A stretch of 64,000 nt of DNA, taken from assembly GCA_016278515.1 (NCBI GenBank), contig JADQBR010000085.1:1-64000 (forward strand), given 5' to 3'. Both the position numbers and the translations under genes were made by a program. Within the stretch, counting starts at the first letter, position 1. Each line of letters starts with the position of its first letter. The stretch is from Bacillota bacterium (lineage in GTDB: Bacteria > Bacillota > JADQBR01). The notes beneath the pieces were generated by a model that worked only from the letters and a program-made list of their open reading frames with translations, had not been told where the DNA came from and ran no database searches. Shown one piece after another: positions 53,893 to 63,442 of this stretch.

Positions 53893-55059
53893 TTATAAGT
53901 TTTCGATGAATAAACGGACTACGTTGGCTCCACCAATCACCGTACCTAAAGTGCTGCCTAAATTTGTCAAGACTACTATAAGTAGAATGCGAGTTACCTT
54001 ATTCCTCCAGAAACCTTTAACTGTTAAAACATCTTCTGACAGATTTTGAAAGTCTTCTACCATCGGTCGGCGGAGATAGGCTTGAGCAATTCCCGCAAAC
54101 CATCCAGCTGCCATTAGTGGATTTAAGGAGCTTAATGGAGCTATAACCAAGGCTGTAATAATGGTGAGAGGATGTCCAAGAGCAATCGTGGCCCCAATTG
54201 CTGAAAATAAACTATTCCATAAAACCCAGTTCATTGTTTGCTCGAATCCTGCAGATGGATTTGCATAAATTGTATATCCAATAATACCAAGAATGAGTAG
54301 TGGTATTGCCCAAGCAATAACTTTAGGAGCTTTAGATTTGGTAGGAAGTTGAGATAATGCTACTAAGTCATGTTCTTTTTTAATTTCTTCTTTAATGCCT
54401 GGAACATGGGCAGCTCCTACGACAGCAATAACCTTATTTCCTGAAGCCTCTTTGATTTTCTGGGCCAAATACTGATCTCGCTCATCAATTAAAGGAATCT
54501 TTAATTGAGGATAGGATAGGGTGAAATCATTCAGCATAGAGTTAAGCATATCTTGTGATTTCAATTTTTCCAATTCCTCTTCTGAAATACTCTCTTCACT
54601 GAAGATACTGTAGACAATCTGCAGAAGAAGGTTAACCTTCCCCCATAGCCCTATTCCATGCCAAATTCGCGAAAAGGTTGTTTGAATATTCCTATCAGCT
54701 AATACTAGGTTAGCACCTGTCTCTTTAGCTGATTCAATACCCTGAATCATTTCTTGTCCAGGCTTAATACCAAATTGCTTTGCTAAACGTTTTTGAAAGG
54801 AGGATATCGAAAGATTCATTAAAAGAAAAGTAGCTTTCTTTTCTTTAATAACCTTAAAGATATCCATCTGCTTCCATTGATCACCAGCCGTGATAGATTG
54901 ATATCTTTGCTCATCTAATTCTATACAGACAGAGTCTGGTCTTTCAAATTCAATAACTTCCTTCACTTGTTCTGCACTCTGCTTAGATATGTGGGCAGTT
55001 CCGATAAGTATCAATTCCTTACCATCTAAGCATATTCTAGTTATATTCTCTTCAACCAT
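53893..55059 (-). CDS. TraB/PrgY-family membrane protein
   Basis: 388 aa, start after AAGGAAGG. N-terminal TraB domain: LILIGTAHISKQSAEQV, DSVCIELDEQRY, ADRNIQTTFSRIW and VVGAAHVPGIKEEI. The C-terminal third has three to four membrane helices (about 246-263, 275-320, 360-380). TraB/PrgY proteins are putative peptidases; PrgY limits peptide pheromone activity. Substrate unknown. Separated from the radical SAM operon by a REP-like hairpin. Confidence 0.88.
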   Translation of the reverse strand: MVEENITRICLDGKELILIGTAHISKQSAEQVKEVIEFERPDSVCIELDEQRYQSITAGDQWKQMDIFKVIKEKKATFLLMNLSISSFQKRLAKQFGIKPGQEMIQGIESAKETGANLVLADRNIQTTFSRIWHGIGLWGKVNLLLQIVYSIFSEESISEEELEKLKSQDMLNSMLNDFTLSYPQLKIPLIDERDQYLAQKIKEASGNKVIAVVGAAHVPGIKEEIKKEHDLVALSQLPTKSKAPKVIAWAIPLLILGIIGYTIYANPSAGFEQTMNWVLWNSLFSAIGATIALGHPLTIITALVIAPLSSLNPLMAAGWFAGIAQAYLRRPMVEDFQNLSEDVLTVKGFWRNKVTRILLIVVLTNLGSTLGTVIGGANVVRLFIENL

Positions 55060-55147
55060 TTTAGCTACCTTCCTTTTAAAGAATTATTATAAATCAACGT
55101 AAGGTTTTCAGCGTCTTCCCTTCTACTGTAGAATTATATATATTCAC

Positions 55148-55975
55148 CTATGCTTCTGCGCGAGAAAACCTAAATGTTGCTAAAATAACAAAAACAATAC
55201 CTAGTAATGCTACGCCTAATATCTCATCTGAAAAAGTAATCAAATGATTAAAAACAGTTAAATCTAACCCCATTGCCTTTCTTAAAGCTGGTTCCATTTT
55301 TTCGGGTTGAAGAATTATTTTCTTAAACATATCAACAGAATAGGTTAATGGATTTATTTTTACTAAAAAGTTCATCCAAGCCGGCATACCGCTTAGTGGG
55401 AATAGTGCTCCGGATAAAAATAGCATCGGGAAAACCAATACTTGTATAACCATCTGGAACCCTTGCGCTGTCTTTAAAGAACTGGCAATTATAAGCCCTA
55501 TTGAAGAAAGCGTAAATGCTACCAAAAACATTATAGGTATTAATTTTAACACCATCATCACTGAAATAGCTACCCCAATAAAAGGTACGAAAATAAGCAT
55601 CATTAACCCTTGGAAAACTGCTACAGTACTTCCTCCTAATACTTTTCCAATAGCTATTGAAACCCTAGAAATCGGTGAAACCAAAATTTCTCTCATATAG
55701 CCAAATTCTTTATCTTGTACCACGGACAGCGCAGAGAAAATAGCCGTGTTAAACACTGTCATACCAATAATACCGGGAAACATAAACTGAACAAAATCAA
55801 AATCAGCTAACGGTCCAGATCCAGCGCCTCCCATCATTGAAGATATTGCTCCACTCATTCCACTGCCAAATAAAATTAGAAACATGAACGGCATTGCAAA
55901 GGAACCAACAAGGCGAGCGCGATCCCTAAAAAATTTGATTACATCTCTTTGCCAAATCGCTACTATCCCTTCCAT
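55148..55975 (-). CDS. ABC-2 type permease, drug-export (DrrB-like)
   Basis: 275 aa, six membrane helices in the ABC-2 order, with the internal DKEFGYMREILVSPISR motif typical of DrrB-like exporters and LFPLSGMPAWMNFLVKINPLTY near the fifth helix. Starts one base after the ATPase stop. Exports a hydrophobic compound or lipid; substrate unknown. Confidence 0.9.
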   Translation of the reverse strand: MEGIVAIWQRDVIKFFRDRARLVGSFAMPFMFLILFGSGMSGAISSMMGGAGSGPLADFDFVQFMFPGIIGMTVFNTAIFSALSVVQDKEFGYMREILVSPISRVSIAIGKVLGGSTVAVFQGLMMLIFVPFIGVAISVMMVLKLIPIMFLVAFTLSSIGLIIASSLKTAQGFQMVIQVLVFPMLFLSGALFPLSGMPAWMNFLVKINPLTYSVDMFKKIILQPEKMEPALRKAMGLDLTVFNHLITFSDEILGVALLGIVFVILATFRFSRAEA

Positions 55976-55976
55976 T

Positions 55977-56954
55977 TTAGTGCATCCCCCTTCGCATTTT
56001 ATTTCTCCTTATATCTTTTTGCGCAACTGTTTCATCACGTATTTCTCTACCAGTAAGTTGTAAAAATACATCATTTAGCGTTGGTTTTCTTAAATTTACG
56101 CTCTTAATAGGAATATCGAATTGCTTGATAAAATCAACTAAAAACTCGCTACCTTTGGCTACACGGAAACTAAGATGAGCATTTTCAATTTCAATTACTT
56201 CAGTCTGATAGTTTTTTTCTATTAATACTTTTGCTGCAGAATTGTCTTCTGTAGAAACTTCAATAATATCTCCACCAACGTTGGACTTTAATTGTTCCGG
56301 TGTGCCAAGTGCAATTAATTCGCCATGATCAATTACTGCAACGCGGTCACATATCTCAGCTTCGTCCATGTAGTGTGTTGTCATAAAAATAGTAATGCCT
56401 GCTTTTTTCTTTAGTTTTAGGATATATTCCCAAACATGTGTCCTTGTCTGGGGATCTAAGCCAACTGTGGGTTCATCTAAAAATAGCACCTTTGGATAGT
56501 GGAGCAGGCCTCTAGCAATTTCCAGCCTTCGTTTCATTCCACCCGAAAAAGTTTCTACAATATTTGTCCTTTTATCTGTTAAATCTACTATTTGCAACAC
56601 TTCTTGAATACGCTCTTCTCTTATTTCCTTTTTTACACTATAAAACTTACAATGCAGCATTAAGTTTTCATTTGCTGTTAACTTTTCATCCAGCGTAGGT
56701 TCTTGGAAAATCAAGCCTATACTGGCGCGCACCTTATTTTTCTCCCGGACGTTATCATACCCATTAATTTTTGCGGTTCCTTCTGAAGGTTTTGTAATCG
56801 TAGACAACATATTTATCGTAGTGCTTTTTCCAGCTCCATTGGGGCCAAGAAACCCAAAAATTTCCCCCTCTTTTACATTTAAGTCGACACCTTTTACAGC
56901 CTCAAAATCTTTATAGGATTTTTTTAACCCTGATACTTCAATAATGTTACTCAT
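55977..56954 (-). CDS. ABC transporter ATPase, drug-export (DrrA-like)
   Basis: 325 aa, start after AGGAAGGA. Walker A GPNGAGKSTTINML, signature FSGGMKRRLEIARGL, Walker B VLFLDEPTVGLD, switch His in TTHYMDEAE. The C-terminal extension with KPTLNDVFLQLTGREI is typical of DrrA-type ATPases. Works with the following ABC-2 permease. Confidence 0.93.
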   Translation of the reverse strand: MSNIIEVSGLKKSYKDFEAVKGVDLNVKEGEIFGFLGPNGAGKSTTINMLSTITKPSEGTAKINGYDNVREKNKVRASIGLIFQEPTLDEKLTANENLMLHCKFYSVKKEIREERIQEVLQIVDLTDKRTNIVETFSGGMKRRLEIARGLLHYPKVLFLDEPTVGLDPQTRTHVWEYILKLKKKAGITIFMTTHYMDEAEICDRVAVIDHGELIALGTPEQLKSNVGGDIIEVSTEDNSAAKVLIEKNYQTEVIEIENAHLSFRVAKGSEFLVDFIKQFDIPIKSVNLRKPTLNDVFLQLTGREIRDETVAQKDIRRNKMRRGMH

Positions 56955-57029
56955 CTGAATCGTCCTTCCTATTTTAATGTCAACGTCACATGTTTAAGCA
57001 TCTCTGTTATTTAACAATTTGCATATCCG

Positions 57030-57060
57030 GGAGACGCGGAGACGTTTCATCTGTCTTGTC
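57030..57060. repeat. REP-like hairpin element, half copy
   Basis: GGAGACGCGGAGACGTTTCA followed by TCTGTCTTGTC matches the left arm and loop of the element at 53828-53886; the right arm is missing. Confidence 0.65.
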
Positions 57061-57084
57061 TAATTTTCACTCCAGGTTAAAAGT

Positions 57085-57429
57085 CTAATTTTCAAGTACG
57101 CAACAACTTATCCAAGTCATTTTTGACTCTTTTATTTGCCAGTTTTCATCTTTAGAGTAAACCGTAACTTCTACACCAATAGCACCATCACCTGCCCTAT
57201 ATTTAGAGCCTTTAAAGAAGATATTATTATTAAATTTAAATTCAACTTCCTCTATACTTAGCAGAACACCCTCTAAAACCATCGTATCAGGATTATATAA
57301 GCCTTTTTCTTTCAGTTCTTCAAATGTAGCTTCCATTACGTCGATTTTATACTTTTCTTTAAAATAACCTAAGACTTCTTCTTTTTCTTGTTTGCTTAAA
57401 TTTACCCATTTTGGTCTGCAAACCACCAA
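57085..57429 (-). CDS. 114-aa unrecognised protein, probably 5'-truncated
   Basis: Begins at a TTG inside the end of the ABC permease gene, with no ribosome site. The homologous-looking part starts VNLSKQEKEEVLGYFKEKY and continues with ATFEELKEKG, LEGVLLSIEEVEF and a C-terminal beta part ending KMTWISCCVLEN. Proteins of this style are usually secreted with a signal peptide, which is missing here. It is likely the 3' remainder of a larger gene cut at the permease junction. Function unknown. Confidence 0.4.
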   Translation of the reverse strand: MVVCRPKWVNLSKQEKEEVLGYFKEKYKIDVMEATFEELKEKGLYNPDTMVLEGVLLSIEEVEFKFNNNIFFKGSKYRAGDGAIGVEVTVYSKDENWQIKESKMTWISCCVLEN

Positions 57430-58184
57430 AAGCTCAATGTACTGATAAAACCTATCAAGCTTGTGATGAGGATGATGCTTACACCTGTGACACTTAATAG
57501 GTTGCCTTCTCCTGTCACATTACTGAACAGGGCCGGGATGGACCAAGGAAAAAAACTGCCATAACCGATAGCACCAATAATTTGAGACAGAATCATCGTC
57601 ATAATAACAAACCCCAGCGGTGCTAAATAGCCACGCCCGTAGCAAGCGAACAAAGCAACCGGAGTACTTAATAAAATAGTTAGCACAGAAGTTACTACAA
57701 GCACATACAACCCGTGCTGCCATACCTCAGCTGACCATTGTGGTAAACCGATAACTTGCCCAACAATAAAACCAATCCCAATTACCCATGCAGTTACTAG
57801 TGTTGACCATATCAATGCAGTTATAAATTTAGCTATCGGTACACTGGTCCGCGGAAAAGGAAGAGCTAGCAAATCCTTTACTGTTCGGTCGGAATACTCT
57901 CTGCCAAAAATCCAACTTGTAATAAAACCAAATACAAACAGCCCCCCTATCGCGATTCCCTGTGCGAGCAAACTAAAAAAGGAAGGCCAATCCGCACTTC
58001 CCGCAAGTTGTGCTTTAGCACCCAATAAACCCGACGTTTTCGCAAAATCAGGATGTTTTAACACAAACATAAAAAAACCACCCATAATTGGTAATAACGT
58101 AAAGGAAATAAAAGTTATCCAAATAACTTTCGATTTACGAGATTTAAGTAACTCCGTTGATATAAGTTTACGCATTTGATTCAT
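57402..58184 (-). CDS. ABC-2 type permease (bacitracin/lantibiotic-export type)
   Basis: 260 aa from an ATG at 58184 behind GGGGGAC; overlaps the ATPase gene by 17 nt. Six helices. Starts MNQMRKLISTELLKSRKSKV, the usual cytoplasmic opening of BcrB/NatB-like permeases, and includes WIFGREYSDRTVKDLLALPF. Forms an exporter with the ATPase before it. Confidence 0.87.
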   Translation of the reverse strand: MNQMRKLISTELLKSRKSKVIWITFISFTLLPIMGGFFMFVLKHPDFAKTSGLLGAKAQLAGSADWPSFFSLLAQGIAIGGLFVFGFITSWIFGREYSDRTVKDLLALPFPRTSVPIAKFITALIWSTLVTAWVIGIGFIVGQVIGLPQWSAEVWQHGLYVLVVTSVLTILLSTPVALFACYGRGYLAPLGFVIMTMILSQIIGAIGYGSFFPWSIPALFSNVTGEGNLLSVTGVSIILITSLIGFISTLSFWWFADQNG

Positions 58185-59106
58185 GGAGCGCGTCCCCCTT
58201 TTTATCAATTACACGCAAGAAGTAGGATTCTAAATCCTCTTCCTCCACAAGTACCATTGTCGGTGGATGGTCAGCCTTGACTAAGGCTTTCACCAATTTA
58301 TCTGGATGTCTTACAGCATCCTTACTTTGAGTTTCCAGCAAACCCTTTTTGTTTTCCCTAACAGCATATCCTGAATGAGATAGGCTTTTTATTGCTCCCT
58401 TTATATTCCGCGTCTTTATTAGTAGCTTTACAATACGTTGTTGCTCTAATTCCTTTTTTCCAAGTTCCTGAATTAATCTACCATTATGGATGATTCCAAT
58501 TTTCGTCGCAATTTTAGAAATTTCTCCAAGTATATGGCTTGAGATAAAAATGGTCGCTTCTTTGTTATAAGTAAGTTCCTGTAATAGCTCTCTAATCTCT
58601 ACTATTCCGGCTGGATCTAAACCATTTGAAGGTTCATCCAATAATAAAACCTGCGGCTGATGAAGAAGTGCTTTGGCTATACCTAGTCGCTGCGCATTTC
58701 CCATCGATAAGTGTTTTGCTTTTCTATATTCATAAGCAGTTAATCCCAGTCGTTCAATTACGCGACTGATAGCAGAATCATCGGGGATTTGATGAAGTTT
58801 ACTTGCAATTTCTAGATTCTCTCTAACAGAAAGATCTGGGTATGCGTAAGGAGTCTCCACCATATATCCAACCTGTTTCCATATGTGATAATTACCAGCG
58901 CTCACTGTCTGCCCATTAATAAAGCATGATCCCGAAGTAGGACGAATCATTCCAAGCAGCATACGAATCGTTGTCGTTTTTCCTGCACCATTCAATCCTA
59001 AAAATCCATAGATTTCTCCCCTTTTAACGCGTAAAGAAACATTATCAACTGCACGAAATCCTTGATAACTTTTAGTGAGATCATGCGTACAAATGATATC
59101 CTCCAT
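58168..59106 (-). CDS. ABC ATPase (BcrA-like)
   Basis: 312 aa from an ATG at 59106 behind AAGGAGGAG. Walker A GLNGAGKTTTIRML, signature LSMGNAQRLGIAKAL (variant of LSGGQ), Walker B VLLLDEPSNGLD, switch His in FISSHILGEI. The LSMGNAQR variant is typical of bacitracin/lantibiotic-immunity ATPases. Third-last gene of a TetR-ATPase-permease operon. Confidence 0.92.
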   Translation of the reverse strand: MEDIICTHDLTKSYQGFRAVDNVSLRVKRGEIYGFLGLNGAGKTTTIRMLLGMIRPTSGSCFINGQTVSAGNYHIWKQVGYMVETPYAYPDLSVRENLEIASKLHQIPDDSAISRVIERLGLTAYEYRKAKHLSMGNAQRLGIAKALLHQPQVLLLDEPSNGLDPAGIVEIRELLQELTYNKEATIFISSHILGEISKIATKIGIIHNGRLIQELGKKELEQQRIVKLLIKTRNIKGAIKSLSHSGYAVRENKKGLLETQSKDAVRHPDKLVKALVKADHPPTMVLVEEEDLESYFLRVIDKKGDALHESNA

Positions 59107-59109
59107 CAC

Positions 59110-59718
59110 TTACTCCTCCTTGCTAACAAGTCCTTCAACTATAAAATCTACTAATAACTTAAGTGCTTGGGGATATACACCTTCCCCGATTTCCTTCTTG
59201 TGAAGGCTCATGGTGAATAATGCCCGAAATAAACCTGCCAAAACATCCTCCTCGATCTCACGAACGATACCCATTTTCTTCCACTTAGACGCTACAAGTG
59301 CTACCGTATCGGAATCCTTTTTAAAATGAGCTTCCAACTTTTCCTTAGGCAACTTTCTAAGCAGAGCATCAAAGTTGTTTTCAAACAAAAGCTGACTAAA
59401 CAAAGCGTTCTCTTCAATCATGACAAAGGTTTGCAATAGTAATTTTTTCATTGCTTGTTTTGGATGCTGCGCCATGTTTAAGTCAAAATTCATAAACTCA
59501 TTTTTGATCGTTTCCTCTTCTCTTTCAATGATTTCAAAAAATAATTCTTCCTTAGAATTGAAAAAGGTATAAAAGGAACCAGGCGCAATACCAGCAGCTT
59601 TGGCCAATTCATTAATGCTTGTCTTTTTTAATCCAAATCGACTAAATAGAACTTTCCCCTCTTCCATCAATGTCTGATGGATCTTCTGTTTCTCCTGTTC
59701 ATTAAAACCTCTGGCCAT
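59110..59718 (-). CDS. TetR-family repressor of the BcrAB-like exporter
   Basis: 202 aa with a strong site, AAGGAGGTGAG. HTH: ALMEEGKVLF-like opening, then LGLKKTSINELAKAAGIAPGSFYTFFNSKEELF, of which the key part is AAGIAPGSFYTFF. It is four bases before the ATPase gene and lies under an 11-bp inverted repeat, so it probably represses its own operon and responds to the exported compound. Confidence 0.9.
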   Translation of the reverse strand: MARGFNEQEKQKIHQTLMEEGKVLFSRFGLKKTSINELAKAAGIAPGSFYTFFNSKEELFFEIIEREEETIKNEFMNFDLNMAQHPKQAMKKLLLQTFVMIEENALFSQLLFENNFDALLRKLPKEKLEAHFKKDSDTVALVASKWKKMGIVREIEEDVLAGLFRALFTMSLHKKEIGEGVYPQALKLLVDFIVEGLVSKEE

Positions 59719-59735
59719 AATAGCTCACCTCCTTA

Positions 59736-59770
59736 AATATATGAATAAATATTATTTTCATTCATATATT
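59736..59770. promoter_or_regulatory. Operator of the TetR-ABC exporter operon
   Basis: Arms AATATATGAAT (59736-59746) and ATTCATATATT (59760-59770) are exact reverse complements across 13 bp, 18 bp before the tetR start codon. Confidence 0.65.
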
Positions 59771-59902
59771 ATATATCAAACTAGGACCAGATGTCCATTT
59801 GTTTAAGTCCTTTCACTTTTGTCACAATCTAAATAATACCCTTAATACAAAAAAATTAAATTGAGCCATCAGACTAGCCGTCATCTGTTTAATTTTGACG
59901 TT

Positions 59903-59936
59903 AAAAAAGGCCTTAGCTAAATAGCTAAAACCTTTG
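59903..59936 (-). terminator. Terminator after the ArsP-like permease genes
   Basis: On the minus strand AAAGGTTTTAGCT and AGCTAAGGCCTTT pair over 13 bp (two G-U), followed by TTTTAACG. Lies 65 bp past the permease stop at 60001. A second short hairpin ACACAC...GTGTGT is near 59970. Confidence 0.75.
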
Positions 59937-60000
59937 ATATAAGTTGTGCCGAGGACTATGCCATTGTGAACACACCCTACTATGTGTGCTCAATTAGTCA

Positions 60001-60534
60001 TTAAAAATTCTTTTGTACAGCCTCAAGCACTACCGTTTTTTCCCCATGAGACATCATCCAGTCAACAAGAAAGCCCATCAAAATAATACCGGGAATGTTA
60101 ATTAACCAGCGAGTAACAGCAAAATCAAGACCCAACGCCGACATCTCGAATAAAAACATCGGTATCTTCAGTGTTGACCAAGCTCCCAAAAAAGAAATGA
60201 CGTTTGAATATTTCGCTCCTTTTTTTATCATCATCACCGCTACCGGGAAAGCCGCGTATAATGGTCCCGCTGCTGCTGCACCCAGGAAAATACCTAGTAA
60301 TATCCCCAATAAACCAGATTTATCTCCCATATATTTCACAATAGCCTCCCGGGGTACCCAGATGTCCATCAACCCAAGCAAAATAAAGATGGGGGGAATT
60401 ACAGCCAGCATGGTCCGGAAGTTTAGGACCGTATTTTTGAACACTAAACCACCGTCGCTAGGGCTGAAAATGGAAATAATTATGTCTATAAGTAATATCA
60501 AAATTACCCATTTGTAACGTTTTAGATATTTCAT
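60001..60534 (-). CDS. ArsP-like permease, half 2
   Basis: 177 aa, about four to five membrane helices. GIFLGAAAAGPLYAAFPVAV and FLGAWSTLKIPMFLFE match the DUF318/ArsP permease pattern (gas-vesicle or arsenite/metal permease-like). Overlaps the preceding half by 4 nt (ATGA). In most genomes this is one protein of over 300 residues; here two separate halves are encoded, which may form a heterodimer. Confidence 0.75.
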   Translation of the reverse strand: MKYLKRYKWVILILLIDIIISIFSPSDGGLVFKNTVLNFRTMLAVIPPIFILLGLMDIWVPREAIVKYMGDKSGLLGILLGIFLGAAAAGPLYAAFPVAVMMIKKGAKYSNVISFLGAWSTLKIPMFLFEMSALGLDFAVTRWLINIPGIILMGFLVDWMMSHGEKTVVLEAVQKNF

Positions 60535-61013
60535 GACAGCAGCACCCCCATTGTAAGAGCCACAATTATTGCGTAAATAAAACTCAGCCCATTTCTAAGA
60601 AAAGTCTGCTTCCTGCCAAAATACTTAATTTCAACAGGAAGGGTCACCACACCTACCATCATCAAGGTAGAGACAAAGGTAGCTATAGGCACCAAACCCG
60701 CGCCCTGTTTTAATAAAGATGCTGCCAAAGGAAAAGCAACAAAACCTGGTATTAATGTAATAGAACCTACAATAGATGCTAAGCCAATTCCCCAAACCCC
60801 TGATTCTTCACCAATAAACCGCCCGATAAAATCCGGAGAAATATAAGTCATAAGCAACCCTACCAATAACAATACCAAAGCAAGATCTCCAAATATATTA
60901 ACAAATGCCTTGTAAGACTTTTTAAAAGCCATCTTTGTTTTTTTCCGGTCCTTAGCAAAAGAAGCTGCCAACCCTACCACTGCCAGTATATATGTAATAA
61001 TAGTAAAACTCAT
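60531..61013 (-). CDS. ArsP-like permease, half 1
   Basis: 160 aa behind GGGGTGG. Four to five membrane helices; GSITLIPGFVAFPLAASLL corresponds in position to GAAAAGPLYAAFPVAVMM of the second half, showing the internal repeat of the family. Substrate unknown; family members are linked to metal, arsenic or organic-acid export. Confidence 0.75.
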   Translation of the reverse strand: MSFTIITYILAVVGLAASFAKDRKKTKMAFKKSYKAFVNIFGDLALVLLLVGLLMTYISPDFIGRFIGEESGVWGIGLASIVGSITLIPGFVAFPLAASLLKQGAGLVPIATFVSTLMMVGVVTLPVEIKYFGRKQTFLRNGLSFIYAIIVALTMGVLLS

Positions 61014-61156
61014 GCTACCACCCCACTTATCTCTCTTATTAATCTTTTTTATAAATTTGGACTCTCCCTCCGTTTATATTGAGCATATGCTTAAAACCAT
61101 TATATTTATCACATCGGGTCTTTGTCAATAAAAGCCTAGTCCTTAATTAATTATAG

Positions 61157-63442
61157 TTAAGATTTAATCTTACTCATTTTTAAAAAGCCAATGTCATCCA
61201 CCATCAATTTACCCGGCCCATCTGTAAAAAATATTGTTATTCTTTCAATTTCTTGCAATTGAAGGCCTGCTTTCAATTCTTTAAAAGATTCCAAAGGGAT
61301 TTCATACGTTTGAAATACCGACTCAGTCGCTTCACTATATTTTCCTTCTCTTAAGATATCCTCTAAATAGCGGTTTCTCGTATATTGGGTATGAATAGAA
61401 GGTTCAATTTTCCTAAACCTTTCGAGAGGAACATTCGCTGTTTCCCCACCTCTCGTTTCTAACGTCACACTTAATTTCGGGACAGTCACAGCAGCATCAT
61501 CCTCATGATCCTCCATATTGGCCATTGAGAAAAAGAAACTTTCAAAAGAACCTGTTAAATGTTCCTCACCATAATCTTCTGGGATAAATAATGAGTAAGT
61601 TCCAATGTCCTCCCATTCGAACACCATCCCTTGCTTTTGTTTTTTATTTCCAGACCGATTAACTTCTGATTGGATTTCCCAAACATCAAAACCAATTCCT
61701 TCAGCTGCAATTCCTTCGGAAAATTTTGTTTTACTGTTAGTCTCGTTAAAGTTCACTAGGGGGTGAAATTCACTATTTTCAAATCTAGTCACATACTGTG
61801 TATTCGGCAGCCATTCACTTCCATGGCGCACATCACGAAACAAAGGAATATACTGATCATTACCACCTAAAGTACTTTCAATGAAAGCGGAAACATAAAC
61901 TTTCGCAACTTCCCTTTGATCAGCAGCATCCATAATTTGACTGTAATTAAGAAACAATCCGCCTGGAAGCTTCTGATCCATTCTGCCCCAATCTTCATTG
62001 AATTGGCTATGATTAGCCTCAGCAATATACACACTTGCTTTAAACCTGTCAGAATCACCTTCTATCGATGTCCTGGAAAATTGGCGGTCACCGTGGTAAT
62101 TTTGGACATCCCCATCACGGGCTCCTTGTAGTGTCAAGTAAGATACACTATCTAATTCAGCCCTCTTATTATCTACTCGTCGATCTGTAGGGGCAATTCC
62201 GATAACAGCCTGGATGTCGATGTCTTCCATTCCAGCTATGGAAGGATCGTCATCAAACCATTTCTGATAATCACCCACCATGGCTGCTGCTTGCCCACCA
62301 CGTGAATGACCCATAATTGCGACACGATGCATATCAACTTTTTGATAAAACGGTGATTTTGGCATCTCTTTGTACTTATCAATTTGTAATAGATGCTGTA
62401 TCAACATCCATGTTCGTAACTTCATATCCTCCTTGGGAATCCCTGTCCAACTCGAATAGTTTAAGAAATTTTGATCCACAGATATAGCAATATAGCCTCT
62501 ACTAGCTAATAGCTCGCCTAAATATTCATACCCAGCATCAGAAAATTTTTCCATCCTATGGTTTCCGTGAACCATCAAAACGAGAGGAAACCTTTCTTCA
62601 CCTTCAGGCATCCAAACCCGACCATTAACTGGCAATTCTTTTTCATCAAATCCCCAGAAAAGTTCCCTGAAACTATGCCACTCTTTTATGTAATCTGAAC
62701 CATCGACAACGTCAGATAATACATCTGCATCATTGCTGAATTGTTGACGTTGATTATCTAATCCATTTGCATATGTAAAAAATTTAACCGAGTAATCCCC
62801 TGGTTCAGCAGGATTTTCAGCAGCCAATGGGGTAATGTAGTCATTTTCTTTGAAGGATAGCTCCACATGATCATTCTCAATCATTGGAGACCAAGTGAAT
62901 ATAAATAATATGAAAAACGCAGGAATAATCGATCCTACTGCTTTCCTTAACGGAGTCATCCGGTTCGATCGATAGATCGTTATTATAATCCCGATGCAAA
63001 GACCTAACATTAAATAAACCGCGGTAATAATCCAAGAAAACAAAGACCCCAAGTTTGCTACCGTTAAAATATAATAAGTGATATAAATGGTATAAGATAA
63101 ACTTCCTACAAAAAGCCGTGGTAAAGGAACATAGAATAACGAAAGTAGAAAACCAATGATAGCAGTTGTTAATAAGAACAAAACTGTATTTAAGGACAAA
63201 AACATGAAAAGATCTACATGGGCACCAAACCCTGTAGGTATAGCCAAACTAGCGATGCTAACTGCGGTGAGCGTCATCAACCATAACGAAAGCATCATCA
63301 CTTTTAACTTGGCATCATTCGCTGGTGTTTTATCCATTCGATCTTTCAACCAAGAAAAAATCATCTTTAATTTATATAATAAAACACCTCTAAAAAGAGT
63401 ATTCCTTTCAACAGAAAATTCTCTTCCAAAAATGTTGCTCAT
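61157..63442 (-). CDS. Membrane-anchored alpha/beta hydrolase
   Basis: 761 aa, start after GAGGTGA. Residues 48-184 contain five membrane helices; the rest is a large extracytoplasmic domain. An alpha/beta hydrolase core has VLMVHGNHR (oxyanion region), RGYIAISVDQN and the nucleophile elbow GHSRGG with Ser380, followed by a DxD-like region and a C-terminal beta domain (after about 560). Chlorophyllase/dienelactone-hydrolase-like; probably an outward-facing esterase or lipase. Monocistronic. Substrate unknown. Confidence 0.8.
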   Translation of the reverse strand: MSNIFGREFSVERNTLFRGVLLYKLKMIFSWLKDRMDKTPANDAKLKVMMLSLWLMTLTAVSIASLAIPTGFGAHVDLFMFLSLNTVLFLLTTAIIGFLLSLFYVPLPRLFVGSLSYTIYITYYILTVANLGSLFSWIITAVYLMLGLCIGIIITIYRSNRMTPLRKAVGSIIPAFFILFIFTWSPMIENDHVELSFKENDYITPLAAENPAEPGDYSVKFFTYANGLDNQRQQFSNDADVLSDVVDGSDYIKEWHSFRELFWGFDEKELPVNGRVWMPEGEERFPLVLMVHGNHRMEKFSDAGYEYLGELLASRGYIAISVDQNFLNYSSWTGIPKEDMKLRTWMLIQHLLQIDKYKEMPKSPFYQKVDMHRVAIMGHSRGGQAAAMVGDYQKWFDDDPSIAGMEDIDIQAVIGIAPTDRRVDNKRAELDSVSYLTLQGARDGDVQNYHGDRQFSRTSIEGDSDRFKASVYIAEANHSQFNEDWGRMDQKLPGGLFLNYSQIMDAADQREVAKVYVSAFIESTLGGNDQYIPLFRDVRHGSEWLPNTQYVTRFENSEFHPLVNFNETNSKTKFSEGIAAEGIGFDVWEIQSEVNRSGNKKQKQGMVFEWEDIGTYSLFIPEDYGEEHLTGSFESFFFSMANMEDHEDDAAVTVPKLSVTLETRGGETANVPLERFRKIEPSIHTQYTRNRYLEDILREGKYSEATESVFQTYEIPLESFKELKAGLQLQEIERITIFFTDGPGKLMVDDIGFLKMSKIKS

